This document shows, in pieces, positions 7,913 to 17,238 of a stretch of DNA of 64,000 nt (its first letter is position 1; each line of letters starts with the position of its first letter). A program made the position numbers and the translations under genes. The stretch comes from Granulicella mallensis (lineage in GTDB: Bacteria > Acidobacteriota > Terriglobia > Terriglobales > Acidobacteriaceae), in assembly GCF_014203225.1 (NCBI RefSeq), contig NZ_JACHIO010000001.1:434001-498000 (forward strand), written 5' to 3'. A model generated the notes under the pieces. The model saw only the letters and a program-made list of their open reading frames with translations, did not search any database and was not told the DNA's origin.

Positions 7913-10015
7913 ATGAACTACAAGTCCCTGCGCATGGCGGCAATCAGTCCGCTGGCGACAGCCGCGCTCTCGGCCGCATTCCTTCTTGCCACCTGTCCTT
8001 CGCCACTCACCGCGCAGAGCCCTGCAAAGGCCGACGCTCCCCCTGAGACCCACTACGTCCCCGCGCCCGCCTTCGACACCTCTTCCATCGACCCGAAGGC
8101 CGACCCCTGCAATGACTTCTACAAGTACGCCTGCGGCAACTTCGCGGCCAACCACCCCATCCCCTCCGACCAGACCGGCGTCGACCAGTTCTACCTGCTC
8201 TACAACGTCAACACACAGGAGCTGAACGGCATCCTGAAGAAGTACACCGCGGCCGATCCCTCGCGCACCCCGAACGAGCAGAAGATCGGCGACTACTACG
8301 CCGCCTGCATGAACACCGACCTGATCGAGCAGCGGGGCCTGGCACCAATCCAGCCGCTGCTGGACGCAATCAACAAAGTAAGCCGACCCGGCCTGGCCTA
8401 CTTCGCAGGCGAGTTGCAGCGCTATGGCGTGAACGTCTTCTTCGGCTTCGGCGAGCTCCAGGACTTCAAGGACTCCACCAAGCAGGTTGCCTTCATCGAT
8501 CAGGGCGGCCTCGGCCTGCCTGAACGCGATTACTACACACGCACCGGCGACAAGGACAAGACGCTCCGCGACCAGTACGTCGCCCACATCACCAAGGTGC
8601 TCACCTTTGCCGGTGAAACCCCGCAGCAGGCAGCCGTAGATGCAAAAAACATCCTCGCCTTCGAGACCACACTCGCAGAGGCCTCGATGACCAACACCGA
8701 GCGCCGCGATCCCGAGGCGATCTACCATCCGCAAACGATGGCAGCCTTCGAAGCCAGCATCGGCAACGTCCCCTTCGCTCCCTTCTTCGAGGCCATCCAC
8801 TCCCCCCACATCGACTCCCTCGTCAACGGCAACCCGGCCTTCTTTCCCAAGATGATCGAAGCTGTTCACAGCGCCGACATGCAGACGCTGCGTGCCTACC
8901 TCCGCTTCCACGTTGTGGACGAGGCCGCCTCCAACCTGCCCAAGCGCTTCGATGACGAGCGCTTCGACTTCTACGGACGCAAGCTCAGCGGCCAGCCCGA
9001 ACAGCGTCCCCGCTGGAAGCGCTGCTCCGCTGCCGTTGACGGCTCTCTCGGCGAAGCCCTCGGCCAGGTCTACGTCTCGCAGTACTTCGCCGGCGACAGC
9101 AAAGCCAAGACACTTGAGATGGTCCACGACATCGAGAGCGCCATGAACAACGATCTCGACACGCTGGACTGGATGAGCCCCCAGACCAAGGTTCGCGCGA
9201 AAGAGAAGCTGCACGCCGTCGCCGACAAGATCGGCTACCCCGAGCACTGGCGTGATTACTCGAAGCTCAACGTCGCTCCCGACGATGCCTTCGGCAACTC
9301 ACAGCGCGCTACCGCCTTCGAGAATGACCGCGAACTGGCCAAGATCGGCCAGCCTGTCGACAAACTCGAGTGGGGCATGACACCGCCGACCGTCAACGCC
9401 TACTACGACCCCAGCATGAACAACATCAACTTCCCCGCCGGCATCCTGCAGCCCGCGTTCTATGACGCCAAGGCGGATGTCGCCGTGAACTACGGTCATA
9501 TCGGCGCCGTCATCGGCCACGAGCTGACACACGGCTTCGACGACCAGGGCCGGAAGTTCGACGCCACGGGTAACTTGACCGACTGGTGGACGGCTGACGA
9601 CGCCAAGAAGTTTGAGTCTCGTGCCGGTTGCCTGGTCAACGAGTACGGCAGCTTCACCGCCGTCGGTGATGTCAAGGTCAACGGCAAGCTCACCTTGGGC
9701 GAAAACACCGCGGACAACGGCGGCCTGGTACTGGCGTACATGGCCTATGTGGCTCGCGCGAAGCAGGACGGGCTGGACATCAACAAGAAGATCGACGGCT
9801 ATACCGGGCCGCAGCGCTTCTACATCGCGTTCGCACAGAACTGGTGCGAGAATGCTCGTCCCGAGCAGGTTCGTCAGCAGGTGCTCACCGACGGACACTC
9901 ACCGGACCACTTCCGCGCCAACGGAGCCATCGTCAACCAACCCGGATTTGGTCCGGCATTCGGCTGCAAGAAGGCCTCACCCATGGTTCCAACCGACGCC
10001 TGCCGAATCTGGTAA
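7913..10015 (+). CDS. M13 family zinc metallopeptidase (neprilysin/PepO-like), secreted
   Basis: A 700-residue peptidase with an N-terminal signal segment (about 1-35, ending near LTAQS) and the M13 opening DPCNDFYKYACGNF. The zinc motif HELTH is at 536-540 and the third ligand is in GENTADNGG (E597, with D601). The chain ends in CRIW, the usual M13 C-terminus. It should cut short peptides in the periplasm or outside the cell. It stands alone, with a repeated-word hairpin immediately downstream. Confidence 0.93.
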   Translation: MNYKSLRMAAISPLATAALSAAFLLATCPSPLTAQSPAKADAPPETHYVPAPAFDTSSIDPKADPCNDFYKYACGNFAANHPIPSDQTGVDQFYLLYNVNTQELNGILKKYTAADPSRTPNEQKIGDYYAACMNTDLIEQRGLAPIQPLLDAINKVSRPGLAYFAGELQRYGVNVFFGFGELQDFKDSTKQVAFIDQGGLGLPERDYYTRTGDKDKTLRDQYVAHITKVLTFAGETPQQAAVDAKNILAFETTLAEASMTNTERRDPEAIYHPQTMAAFEASIGNVPFAPFFEAIHSPHIDSLVNGNPAFFPKMIEAVHSADMQTLRAYLRFHVVDEAASNLPKRFDDERFDFYGRKLSGQPEQRPRWKRCSAAVDGSLGEALGQVYVSQYFAGDSKAKTLEMVHDIESAMNNDLDTLDWMSPQTKVRAKEKLHAVADKIGYPEHWRDYSKLNVAPDDAFGNSQRATAFENDRELAKIGQPVDKLEWGMTPPTVNAYYDPSMNNINFPAGILQPAFYDAKADVAVNYGHIGAVIGHELTHGFDDQGRKFDATGNLTDWWTADDAKKFESRAGCLVNEYGSFTAVGDVKVNGKLTLGENTADNGGLVLAYMAYVARAKQDGLDINKKIDGYTGPQRFYIAFAQNWCENARPEQVRQQVLTDGHSPDHFRANGAIVNQPGFGPAFGCKKASPMVPTDACRIW

Positions 10016-10030
10016 GAAAAACAGAGTGTA

Positions 10031-10100
10031 GAGCTTAGAGCGTAGAGGATAGAAAAGGCGTGGTTTTCTCTACGCTCTATCCTCTACGCTCTATCCTCTG
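10031..10100. terminator. Hairpin built from an iterated AGAGCGTAGAGGATAG-type word
   Basis: AGAGCGTAGAGGATAGA (10037-10053) pairs with TCTATCCTCTACGCTCT (10076-10092). The right side carries a second copy of the same word. It begins about 20 bases after the M13 peptidase stop and ends just before the EamA gene. It probably ends the peptidase transcript, although no U-run follows. Confidence 0.55.
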
Positions 10101-10121
10101 CTTCTCATGCGAAAGTAGATT

Positions 10122-11033
10122 GTGCCCCGTCTCGCCCCCAATCGCTCTCTTGGCTTCGCCGCCTGTGCCCTTGCAAGTACCTTCTGGGGTTGTGGATTCT
10201 TCTTCGGTAAGATCGCTCTCGCCGAGATGAACGTGGGCTCGATGGTGTTTTATCGCTTCCTGTTTGGCACGCTCGGCCTGCTGCCGCTGCTGATCACGCA
10301 CCGTCCCAGCCTCAACGCCTCCGAGTGGCGCATGCTGCTGATCTGCACCTTTCTCGGTGTGCCGCTGCAGTTCCTGACGCAGTTCCGCGGCCTCTCGCTG
10401 ACCACCGTCTCCCATGCCTCGCTGATGGTCGGCACCATGCCCGTGATCCTCGCCGTCGGCGCGGTGTTCTTCACGCACGAACGCCTGCACAAACTCGGCT
10501 GGGTGGCTCTTATCCTCTCGACCGCAGGAGCTGCGCTGATCGCTCTCGGAGGACACCACAACACCGCTACCGGCGGTCCGACCCTCACCGGCGACCTGCT
10601 CGTCGTGGCCTCGATGTTCATTGCGCTCTTCTGGATTCTGCTCAATAAGAACCTGGTCGAACGGCATAGCCCCATCATGATCACCACCTATGGCCTGGTC
10701 CTGGGAACGGCGATGCTGGCGGTCTACGTCCCCTTTGCGTACGGCCTGCCGCCTGTCCATGGAATCTCGCTGAAGGCCTGGGCCGCGCTGGCGGCGAGCG
10801 GCGTTCTCTGCACCGCGATCACCACGCTGCTCTGGAACTGGGGGATGACACAGGTTCCCGCCTCACAGGCCGGTGTGCTGCTCAACATGGAACCCCTGAT
10901 GGGTTCGCTGCTCGGCGTCTTCATCCTGCATGAGCATCTGGGGCCATCCGCGTTCGTCGGCGGAGCCATGATCGTCGGCGCGGCGATTGCGCTGACCACG
11001 CTCTCGCCCCCACCCAGACTTGAGCCGCTTTGA
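10122..11033 (+). CDS. EamA/DMT-superfamily transporter
   Basis: A 303-residue inner-membrane protein with about ten predicted membrane segments in two EamA halves. The first half opens with ACALASTFWGCGFFFGKIAL and the second contains LLWNWGMTQVPASQAGVLLNMEP, a strong EamA signature. Members export amino acids or small metabolites; the substrate is unknown. The start is GTG at 10122, because no in-frame ATG fits the first membrane segment. Confidence 0.88.
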   Translation: MPRLAPNRSLGFAACALASTFWGCGFFFGKIALAEMNVGSMVFYRFLFGTLGLLPLLITHRPSLNASEWRMLLICTFLGVPLQFLTQFRGLSLTTVSHASLMVGTMPVILAVGAVFFTHERLHKLGWVALILSTAGAALIALGGHHNTATGGPTLTGDLLVVASMFIALFWILLNKNLVERHSPIMITTYGLVLGTAMLAVYVPFAYGLPPVHGISLKAWAALAASGVLCTAITTLLWNWGMTQVPASQAGVLLNMEPLMGSLLGVFILHEHLGPSAFVGGAMIVGAAIALTTLSPPPRLEPL

Positions 11034-11119
11034 GTTCTTTGCACAAAAGCACAGGGGTCTTTGCTACTATGCTGCGGTAACCTTGCGCCCCTAAATTCAA
11101 TACCGATCGGAGAATCCTC

Positions 11120-11635
11120 ATGTTGAAATTGCGATTTGCTCTTCCCGCACTCGCTGCTGCGCTCTTCTGCTGTCACGTATCCCTCGCCCAGGCCCCCGCC
11201 GGCGCACCTGCCGGATCGACCGGCCAATGCAAGGACGGCACCTACTCCACAGCCGCCACCAAAGCCGGCGCCTGCCGCGGCCACAAAGGCGTGCAGCAGT
11301 GGTTCACCGCCTCTGCGGCAACTCCAGCCAAGCCTGCGGCCGCCCCTGCCAAGTCCACTCCGGCACCCGCACCTGCAGCAGCCCCCCAGTCTTCCACCAC
11401 CATGATGATGGCCCCGGCGCCCTCTTCGAAGCCCGCGAAGTCCATGCCAGCTCCCTCAGCAACAGCAGCTCCCGGCGGCGGCCCCAACATGGTCTGGGTC
11501 AACACGGCGAGCAACGTCTACCACTGCCCCAGCGACCGCTACTACGGCAAGACCAAGGCCGGTAAGTACATGACCGAAGCCGACGCCAAAGCCGCAGGCG
11601 CTCACGGACAAAAAGGCGAGACCTGCTTCAAATAG
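11120..11635 (+). CDS. Secreted DUF3761-like protein with Ala/Pro linker
   Basis: A 171-residue protein with a clear signal peptide (1-24, ending SLAQ). A first Cys-containing motif, GQCKDGTYSTAATKAGACRG (around 34-53), is DUF3761-like. A long Ala/Pro/Ser-rich linker follows (about 65-120). The second motif, VYHCPSDRYYGKTKAGKYMT, ends in CFK. The paired cysteines suggest disulfides in the periplasm. The function of DUF3761 proteins is unknown. Confidence 0.75.
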   Translation: MLKLRFALPALAAALFCCHVSLAQAPAGAPAGSTGQCKDGTYSTAATKAGACRGHKGVQQWFTASAATPAKPAAAPAKSTPAPAPAAAPQSSTTMMMAPAPSSKPAKSMPAPSATAAPGGGPNMVWVNTASNVYHCPSDRYYGKTKAGKYMTEADAKAAGAHGQKGETCFK

Positions 11636-11648
11636 CCCTTGTTCGATA

Positions 11649-11677
11649 ACAAACGGCCCCTCGGTGGGGCCGTTTGT
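11649..11677 (+). terminator. Rho-independent terminator
   Basis: ACAAACGGCCCC pairs with GGGGCCGTTTGT around a 5-base loop, followed by TTTGCC. It lies 14 bases after the DUF3761 gene. Confidence 0.8.
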
Positions 11678-11704
11678 TTTGCCCTTGTTTGCCTCTGCTG
11701 TTGT

Positions 11705-11752
11705 TTGTTTTTCGTCGTCATCCTGAGCCGCAGGCGAAGGACCCCCGCATTT
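11705..11752. repeat. Single arm of palindromic repeat family B
   Basis: TCGTCGTCATCCTGAGCCGC followed by AGGCGAAGGACCCCCGCAT matches one arm of the full element at 29322-29507. No second arm is present, so it is a half element. It lies between the terminator and the FUSC gene. Confidence 0.7.
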
Positions 11753-11798
11753 TGCAGTGGCACCCATGTAAGTGCTGCCCCCTCGCTACACTTGACCC

Positions 11799-13991
11799 AT
11801 GCCGATCGTACAAATCACAGGATTCCGTTCCGCGCTCCTTCGGACGCACTGGGGTAGAGGCCTGCGTGCCGGTCTCGCGGTCGGCGGCGCCATGCTGGTC
11901 TGCTATCTTCTCGGCAAACCCATGGGATGGGCCGCGCTGGGCGGTCTTCAAGTCATCATGGCCGATAACGGCGGCCCCTATCGCTCTCGCCTGGCCAACA
12001 TCGTAACCGTACTGCTGGGAGGCTCGATTGCAGTCGCCCTCGGCGTGATCGCAGGCGTCAACCTGCCCGTTGCCGTCGTGGTCAGCCTTCTCTTTTGCTT
12101 TGTCGCCACACTGGCTCGCGTGCTTTCGCAGCCTCTGGCCTCGTCCAGCGTTACCATCCTGGTCGCCTACATCGTCGCGTTTGGCAGCTCGCAACATACG
12201 TTCTCCTATGGCCTGACCAGCACGGGCTATTTCGTCTTCGGAGGCCTGTGGGCCTCGTTACTCGCTCTGCTGCTCTGGCCGGCTGACCCGTTTCGTCCGG
12301 CGCGCAACGCCGTCGCCGATGTCTACTTCACCCTCAGCGAGTTCATACGCGCTCTCCCCGCAGCCCATACCGCGGAAGGCCAACCGCACTTCCATGAAGT
12401 TCTGGCACGCCTCCGCCTTCGCATCGAAGAGGCCCAACTGGCACTGGCCGCCACGCCGGCCCGCATGACCTCACGCACTATCCGCGCGCGCAATCTCTCC
12501 GTCCTGAACGAGAGCGCCGACCTGCTGACGGCCCGCATCATGCGGTTTGCCGAACTCGGTTCCAGGTCGGCGGACGGCAACCACCTCACCGCGGATGCTC
12601 CCCTGCATCTCCCCGAGATCACCACCTGGCTGCTGACCTCGCTCGCTCCCATCGAGTCCGCACTACGCCAGCGCCCCGTCGATCACGAAGCAGCCTTCGC
12701 GCCGGAAGGCTCGCTTTCGGTAGAGCTGCATCGAACCTTCGCGCGTCTGAAAACCGCTGTTGGCGACACCTCAACCTCCGATTCCAGGACACACCTCGTC
12801 TCGGCATTGCTCGATTCTCTGCTCATCTTTGAAGTCACCTATGAGGCCGTTCGAGCGATCTGGTCCGGCGTCGAGCCGCGCAGCCGCGAGGCCGCAAGGC
12901 TGCGTAACTCCGGCCTCGAAGACGTCGCCACAAAGGTCTCTGCGCCCATGCTCTGGACCGAGACGCTCCGCGCCAACCTCACCCTGCGCTCCATCATGTT
13001 TCGTCATGCGCTGCGCCTCTCAACCGTAGTAGCCATTGACGTCCTGTTGATTCACTTCACGAGAATTCAGCATGGCTACTGGCTCGCGATGACCTCCATC
13101 ATCGTGCTCCAGCCCTACGCGGGCGAGACCGTGCGCCGATCGGGCGAGCGCACGATCGGAACCGTCGCCGGGGCCGCGGTCGCGTCACTGCTGGCAGCCG
13201 TCATCTACGGCCAGGCCGGACTGCTCGTAGCCATTACCGTCGGGTCGATCCTCGCCGTGGCCTTCTACGCGGTCGACTACGCCTGGTACTGCTTCTTTCT
13301 CACCCCGACGGTCGTACTCATGACGCTTCCGCACCTGCGCGACTGGCACTTTGCCGCCGTGCGCCTGGAGATGACCGGCCTAGGTGCGCTGGTCTCCGTC
13401 CTGGCCATGCTGCTGCTCTGGCCGGAGCGCGAGAGCCTGCAGCTTCCCAGCCTGCTCGCTCGGGGCGCCGCCGCGGATGCCACGTACCTGCGCGCCATGC
13501 TCAATTTTTGGCAGAAGACGGACAATGACTCTGTCGATGCCAGGATCGCCGCTGAGCGATCGCTGCTGGCCCCGGCACGCCGTCTCTGCGGCCTGACCGT
13601 CAACGATGCCGAAGAGACGCTCGACCACGCACTGCTCGAACACTCCATCCCACTCAATCCGGCCAAGGCCCGCACCGAGATCCTCAACCGCGCCGCGCTC
13701 ACCTTCACCACCTACCTGCGCCGTCTCACCCAGACCATCACGACGCTGGCGGCCATCGGCTACGGCGGTGAAGAAGAGACCAGCCGCCTCATCGCACGCT
13801 TCGCGGAACGACTCGACGCCGTCTCCCGCGCGCTCGAACAGCACGAATCCTTCGTCGCAGTCGAGGCTGCCAACGATTCAGCACCCACGCTGCAGGACTC
13901 GTTTTCAGGACAGCAGCTCCGCCGCCTTGAACGTCAGGTTTCTGTGCTTGAGCGCACCGCCAGCGAACTCGCCGCGATTAAACTGGGGTAA
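11799..13991 (+). CDS. FUSC family membrane protein (aromatic-acid efflux/YccS-like)
   Basis: A 730-residue protein with two membrane blocks. The first, about six segments, lies around 30-165 (GLAVGGAMLVCYLLGKPMGWAA). The second lies around 405-545 (YWLAMTSIIVLQPYAGETVRRSGERTIGTVAG, the FUSC signature, here split for reading). Soluble helical parts lie between and after them. Relatives export fusaric or aromatic acids, usually with a periplasmic adaptor; none is encoded nearby. The 3' end overlaps the convergent thrC by 14 bp. Confidence 0.88.
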   Translation: MPIVQITGFRSALLRTHWGRGLRAGLAVGGAMLVCYLLGKPMGWAALGGLQVIMADNGGPYRSRLANIVTVLLGGSIAVALGVIAGVNLPVAVVVSLLFCFVATLARVLSQPLASSSVTILVAYIVAFGSSQHTFSYGLTSTGYFVFGGLWASLLALLLWPADPFRPARNAVADVYFTLSEFIRALPAAHTAEGQPHFHEVLARLRLRIEEAQLALAATPARMTSRTIRARNLSVLNESADLLTARIMRFAELGSRSADGNHLTADAPLHLPEITTWLLTSLAPIESALRQRPVDHEAAFAPEGSLSVELHRTFARLKTAVGDTSTSDSRTHLVSALLDSLLIFEVTYEAVRAIWSGVEPRSREAARLRNSGLEDVATKVSAPMLWTETLRANLTLRSIMFRHALRLSTVVAIDVLLIHFTRIQHGYWLAMTSIIVLQPYAGETVRRSGERTIGTVAGAAVASLLAAVIYGQAGLLVAITVGSILAVAFYAVDYAWYCFFLTPTVVLMTLPHLRDWHFAAVRLEMTGLGALVSVLAMLLLWPERESLQLPSLLARGAAADATYLRAMLNFWQKTDNDSVDARIAAERSLLAPARRLCGLTVNDAEETLDHALLEHSIPLNPAKARTEILNRAALTFTTYLRRLTQTITTLAAIGYGGEEETSRLIARFAERLDAVSRALEQHESFVAVEAANDSAPTLQDSFSGQQLRRLERQVSVLERTASELAAIKLG

Positions 13992-15234
13992 TAATCCCAC
14001 CGACCGGCAAGGATGTAGGCAGAGATCCGGGGCGGCGCAGATGCATCGCCTCCGCCACCACATCGGTGTACTTCAGGCCAGCGCCGGTGTTGAACAGAAC
14101 GACCCGCTCGCCGGGCTTGATCTCACCACTTGCCAGCAGCGTGTCATAAGCCACCGTCGCCGCTGCGCCTTCGGGCGAAAGAAACAGCCCCTCGTGCTTT
14201 GCCCAGTCGAGAATCGAGGCGAGGATCGCGGCATCATCCGAGGCCACCACGCTTCCGCCAGAAGCACGCACGATGTCGAGGATCAGCCGGTCGCCATAGG
14301 GCTTCGGCACGCGCAGACCGGCGGCAAAGGTCTCGGCGTTGGCGAAGAACTCGCTCGCGCTGTTGCCCGCGTCATAGGCCTTTGCCATCGGGGCGCAGCC
14401 CGAAGCCTGCAGCGCGTACATGCGCGGACGCTTTCCGCTCACCCAGCCAAGCTGCTCCATCTCCTCGAACGCCTTCCACATGCCGATGAGCCCAACCCCG
14501 CCGCCCGTCGGATAGAACACCGCGTCGGGATACTCCCAGCCAAGCTGTTCGACGAGCTCATAGCCCATCGTCTTCTTGCCTTCCACGCGGAACGGCTCCT
14601 TAAGCGTCGAGATATCGAACCAGACATCCTCCGCCGCCACACCGCTCTCACGCTGCTGCTTGATGCGTTCGCCCACTATACGCGCGCAGTCGGAGATCAA
14701 CCCATCGACCATCGTCACGTCCGAGCCGTAGAGCACGCCTTCGAGATAGTTGGCGAACGGCACATCCTTAGGCATGAAGATATGCGCGGCGATCTGCCCC
14801 GCAGCCGCATAAGCCGCAAGAGCCCCGGCCGCATTGCCCGCCGAAGGCACCGCGAGATGCCGCAGGCCATAGTGCTTCGCCATCGTCACGGCCATCGCCA
14901 GGCCGCGGGCCTTGAAGGTTCCGGTAGGGTTCGCTCCCTCTTCCTTGACGAAGAGGCCCGGATAGCGCCGACTATGAACCATCGGCGTCCAGCCCTCGCC
15001 AAGCGTCACCGGCGCTGCATCCGGCAGGACATCCGCGTAGCGCCACATCCCCAGACTCGCAGGCGAGGCCGCGGCCAGCTCAGCCGCATGTTCGCGGCGG
15101 GCAGTCTTCTGCAGCGCGTCCATGTCATAGCGAACGTAGAGAGACCCGGCATCGATGGGACAAAGGGTCTGGGGGGTATCGGCAGGAAGACGGTGGAAGC
15201 AGAGAGCGCACTCGAGGTAAGCAATGGCAGGCAT
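13978..15234 (-). CDS. thrC: Threonine synthase
   Basis: A PLP-dependent enzyme converting O-phosphohomoserine to threonine. Its 418 residues open with a Cys-containing segment (C9, C12, C25), as in the larger threonine synthases with a zinc-ribbon-like start. The PLP lysine is in GANPTGTFKARG (K108). The phosphate-binding glycine loop is PTGGGVG, and a serine/glycine-rich loop reads AVPSAGNAAGALAAYA. It fits functionally with asd and lysC at 21.5-24 kb. The tails of thrC and the FUSC gene overlap. Confidence 0.93.
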   Translation of the reverse strand: MPAIAYLECALCFHRLPADTPQTLCPIDAGSLYVRYDMDALQKTARREHAAELAAASPASLGMWRYADVLPDAAPVTLGEGWTPMVHSRRYPGLFVKEEGANPTGTFKARGLAMAVTMAKHYGLRHLAVPSAGNAAGALAAYAAAGQIAAHIFMPKDVPFANYLEGVLYGSDVTMVDGLISDCARIVGERIKQQRESGVAAEDVWFDISTLKEPFRVEGKKTMGYELVEQLGWEYPDAVFYPTGGGVGLIGMWKAFEEMEQLGWVSGKRPRMYALQASGCAPMAKAYDAGNSASEFFANAETFAAGLRVPKPYGDRLILDIVRASGGSVVASDDAAILASILDWAKHEGLFLSPEGAAATVAYDTLLASGEIKPGERVVLFNTGAGLKYTDVVAEAMHLRRPGSLPTSLPVGGIITPV

Positions 15235-15278
15235 CTCTTAGATGTTAGCCGACGACTGTAGAAGCTTGTACTGCCTCC

Positions 15279-15491
15279 TTTGCTTTTTGCTCTTGCCTTT
15301 CTGGCTTGTCATTCCGAGCGCAGCGAGCGAATCTGCTTCCTCCCGCTCTTTGCTCGTATCACCAGGAAGCGTGTGGGGAGAACTAGAAGGGGACGGAATA
15401 CTGTGGCGGCACTTGCGAAAAACGGGAGAAAGCAGATTCGCTCGCTGCGCTCGGAATGACAAGCCAGAAAGGCAAGAACAACGGCAAAAGC
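15279..15491. repeat. Palindromic intergenic repeat, family A copy 3
   Basis: Inverted arms at about 15279-15358 and 15410-15491 share GTCATTCCGAGCGCAGCGAG and CTGCTTCCTCCCGCTC-type words, with TTTCTGGCTTGTC at the outer ends. They occupy nearly all of the 303 bp between thrC and the Cof phosphatase, and no gene is seen there. Confidence 0.85.
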
Positions 15492-15537
15492 CGAAACTTC
15501 ACCATCTCGGCCACGCATCTCATCTAACCTTAGAAAG

Positions 15538-16500
15538 ATGCTCGTACCCTACTCACCTCCCAAACTCATCGCCATCGACATGGACGGAACCCTGCTCGGC
15601 TCCAACGGCCGTGTCAGCGAGCGCAATCTCGCCGCGCTCCGCAGCGCCGAAGCCGCCGGCGTCGAGATCGTCATAGCGACCGGCCGCCGGCATGCCTTCG
15701 CCATGCGCGTCCTGCGTGAACTGAACCTCCGGCGCACAAGCGCCCTCGTCAGCTCCAACGGCACAGTCATTCGCACCATCGGCTCGGCGGAACTGCTGCA
15801 CCGCAGCCACATCCCTCTCTCCACGGCGCTCTGGCTCTGCGAGCACGTTGCAGAGTTCCGCAGCACTCTCGTGCTCACCTTCGACACCGTAGGCGAAGAC
15901 GGCGATGACTCCCGTGGCGCTCTCGTCGTCGAAGAGACCAGCGGCCTGTATGCCAACATGGACCGCTGGATGCAGAGCAACGAACCCTATATCGCGCACG
16001 TCCCCTCGTTTGAGGAAGCCCTCCGGGGCGACCCGCCCACCCAGATGATGCTGTGCGGCCCCATCGCCCACATGCGCCGGGCCGAGGCCCTGCTGGCGGA
16101 GCATCCGCTCGTAACCCCTATCGGAGCCGATAGCCGGCCTGACGCTGAGATCGCCCTGCACCGCACCGAGTACCCAGACCACGACCTCTGCATCATCGAC
16201 ATCCTGCCCGCAGGCTGCTCGAAAGCCTCGGCGCTGGAGCACCTGGCCGAGCTGCGCGGAATCTCCATGCAGAACGTCCTCGCCATCGGCGACAACTGGA
16301 ACGACGTGCCCATGCTCGACCACGCCGGTCAAGCCGTGCTGATGTCTAACGCTCCCGAAGATCTGAAGCAGATTGCCGGAGAACGAGGCTGGACGATCGG
16401 CCCCTCGAACGACGAAGACGGGGTCGCGGTGGCCATCGAAGCCGCCCTGGAGATTACATCCACCCTTAATGCTACCGAAAAGCCTCTAATGGTAGTCTGA
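15538..16500 (+). CDS. Cof-type HAD-IIB phosphatase
   Basis: A 320-residue haloacid dehalogenase-superfamily hydrolase. The nucleophile motif is IDMDGTLL (D14, D16). Motif II/III residues lie in VIATGRRH and in KASALEHL. The metal motif is GDNWNDVPML. The cap insertion in the middle fits the IIB class. Relatives hydrolyse sugar phosphates, pyridoxal phosphate or FMN; the substrate is unknown here. Only 7 bp separate it from the lytic transglycosylase gene, so the two are likely co-transcribed. Confidence 0.9.
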   Translation: MLVPYSPPKLIAIDMDGTLLGSNGRVSERNLAALRSAEAAGVEIVIATGRRHAFAMRVLRELNLRRTSALVSSNGTVIRTIGSAELLHRSHIPLSTALWLCEHVAEFRSTLVLTFDTVGEDGDDSRGALVVEETSGLYANMDRWMQSNEPYIAHVPSFEEALRGDPPTQMMLCGPIAHMRRAEALLAEHPLVTPIGADSRPDAEIALHRTEYPDHDLCIIDILPAGCSKASALEHLAELRGISMQNVLAIGDNWNDVPMLDHAGQAVLMSNAPEDLKQIAGERGWTIGPSNDEDGVAVAIEAALEITSTLNATEKPLMVV

Positions 16501-16507
16501 ATCCTCA

Positions 16508-17218
16508 GTGTTCTCCCGCTTTCCAAGCCGTCACTGCATCGCCCTGGCGAGCCTTGTCGCCATGGCCTGCCCCGCCGCACACGCGTTCGAGCACATCACG
16601 CTCCGCAACGGCTTCTCCGTCGACTGCGTACGCCATGAGGCCGTAGGCGATCGTACGCGGCTGTATACCGGAGACACCAACTACCAGGAACTCGCGTCGG
16701 CTGAGATCGCCAGCATCGAGACGCTGCCCGATCCGCCCAAGCCACCTCCACCCGCCCCTGCTCCAGCCGCGCATGCCGACCTTACTGCAACCCCCACCCT
16801 GGCCCAGTTGCGCGAGATGCTGGCCCACGCCGGCGCCGAGCACGATATCGATGTCGACCTGCTGGCCAGCGTCATCAAGACCGAGAGCAACTTCCAGGTC
16901 AACGCCGTCTCCCGCGCCGGAGCCCGGGGCCTGATGCAGTTGATGCCCTCCACCGCCCACGATCTCGGCGTGCAGGACGTCACCCGCGCCGACCAGAACA
17001 TCGCCGGCGGCACAGCCTACCTGGACTCGCTGCTGAAGCTCTACAAGGACAACCTCGCGCTGGCACTCGCCGCTTACAACGCAGGCCCCGCCGCAGTCGC
17101 GAAGTATCACGGCGTCCCGCCCTATCGCGAGACTCGCGCTTACGTCTCGCGCGTCATCCGGGAGTTCAATCGCCGCAAGACCGCGCAATTGACGACCACT
17201 AACGTCGCATCGCGTTGA
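16508..17218 (+). CDS. Lytic transglycosylase, SLT/Slt70-like domain
   Basis: A 236-residue exported protein that cleaves peptidoglycan glycan strands. A hydrophobic signal segment spans about 9-26. A small domain and a Pro/Ala linker (76-90) follow. The catalytic domain holds the glutamate E126 in KTESNFQVNAVSRAGARGLM. LMPSTA and LAAYNAGPAAV are the other family signatures. The start is GTG at 16508. It is 7 bp downstream of the Cof phosphatase and 20 bp before a flippase-like gene. Confidence 0.93.
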   Translation: MFSRFPSRHCIALASLVAMACPAAHAFEHITLRNGFSVDCVRHEAVGDRTRLYTGDTNYQELASAEIASIETLPDPPKPPPPAPAPAAHADLTATPTLAQLREMLAHAGAEHDIDVDLLASVIKTESNFQVNAVSRAGARGLMQLMPSTAHDLGVQDVTRADQNIAGGTAYLDSLLKLYKDNLALALAAYNAGPAAVAKYHGVPPYRETRAYVSRVIREFNRRKTAQLTTTNVASR

Positions 17219-17238
17219 AGCTCCTGTAGCCTTACCGC

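Noticed and set aside
7589-9247. Long minus-strand open frame (552 codons) antisense to the M13 peptidase
   Set aside because: Gly/Val/Glu-rich antisense composition with no motif; the plus strand carries a complete M13 peptidase.
13606-15261. 551-codon plus-strand frame overlapping the FUSC end and antisense to thrC
   Set aside because: It joins an off-frame part of the FUSC gene with the thrC antisense strand; composition is Arg/His/Pro-rich.
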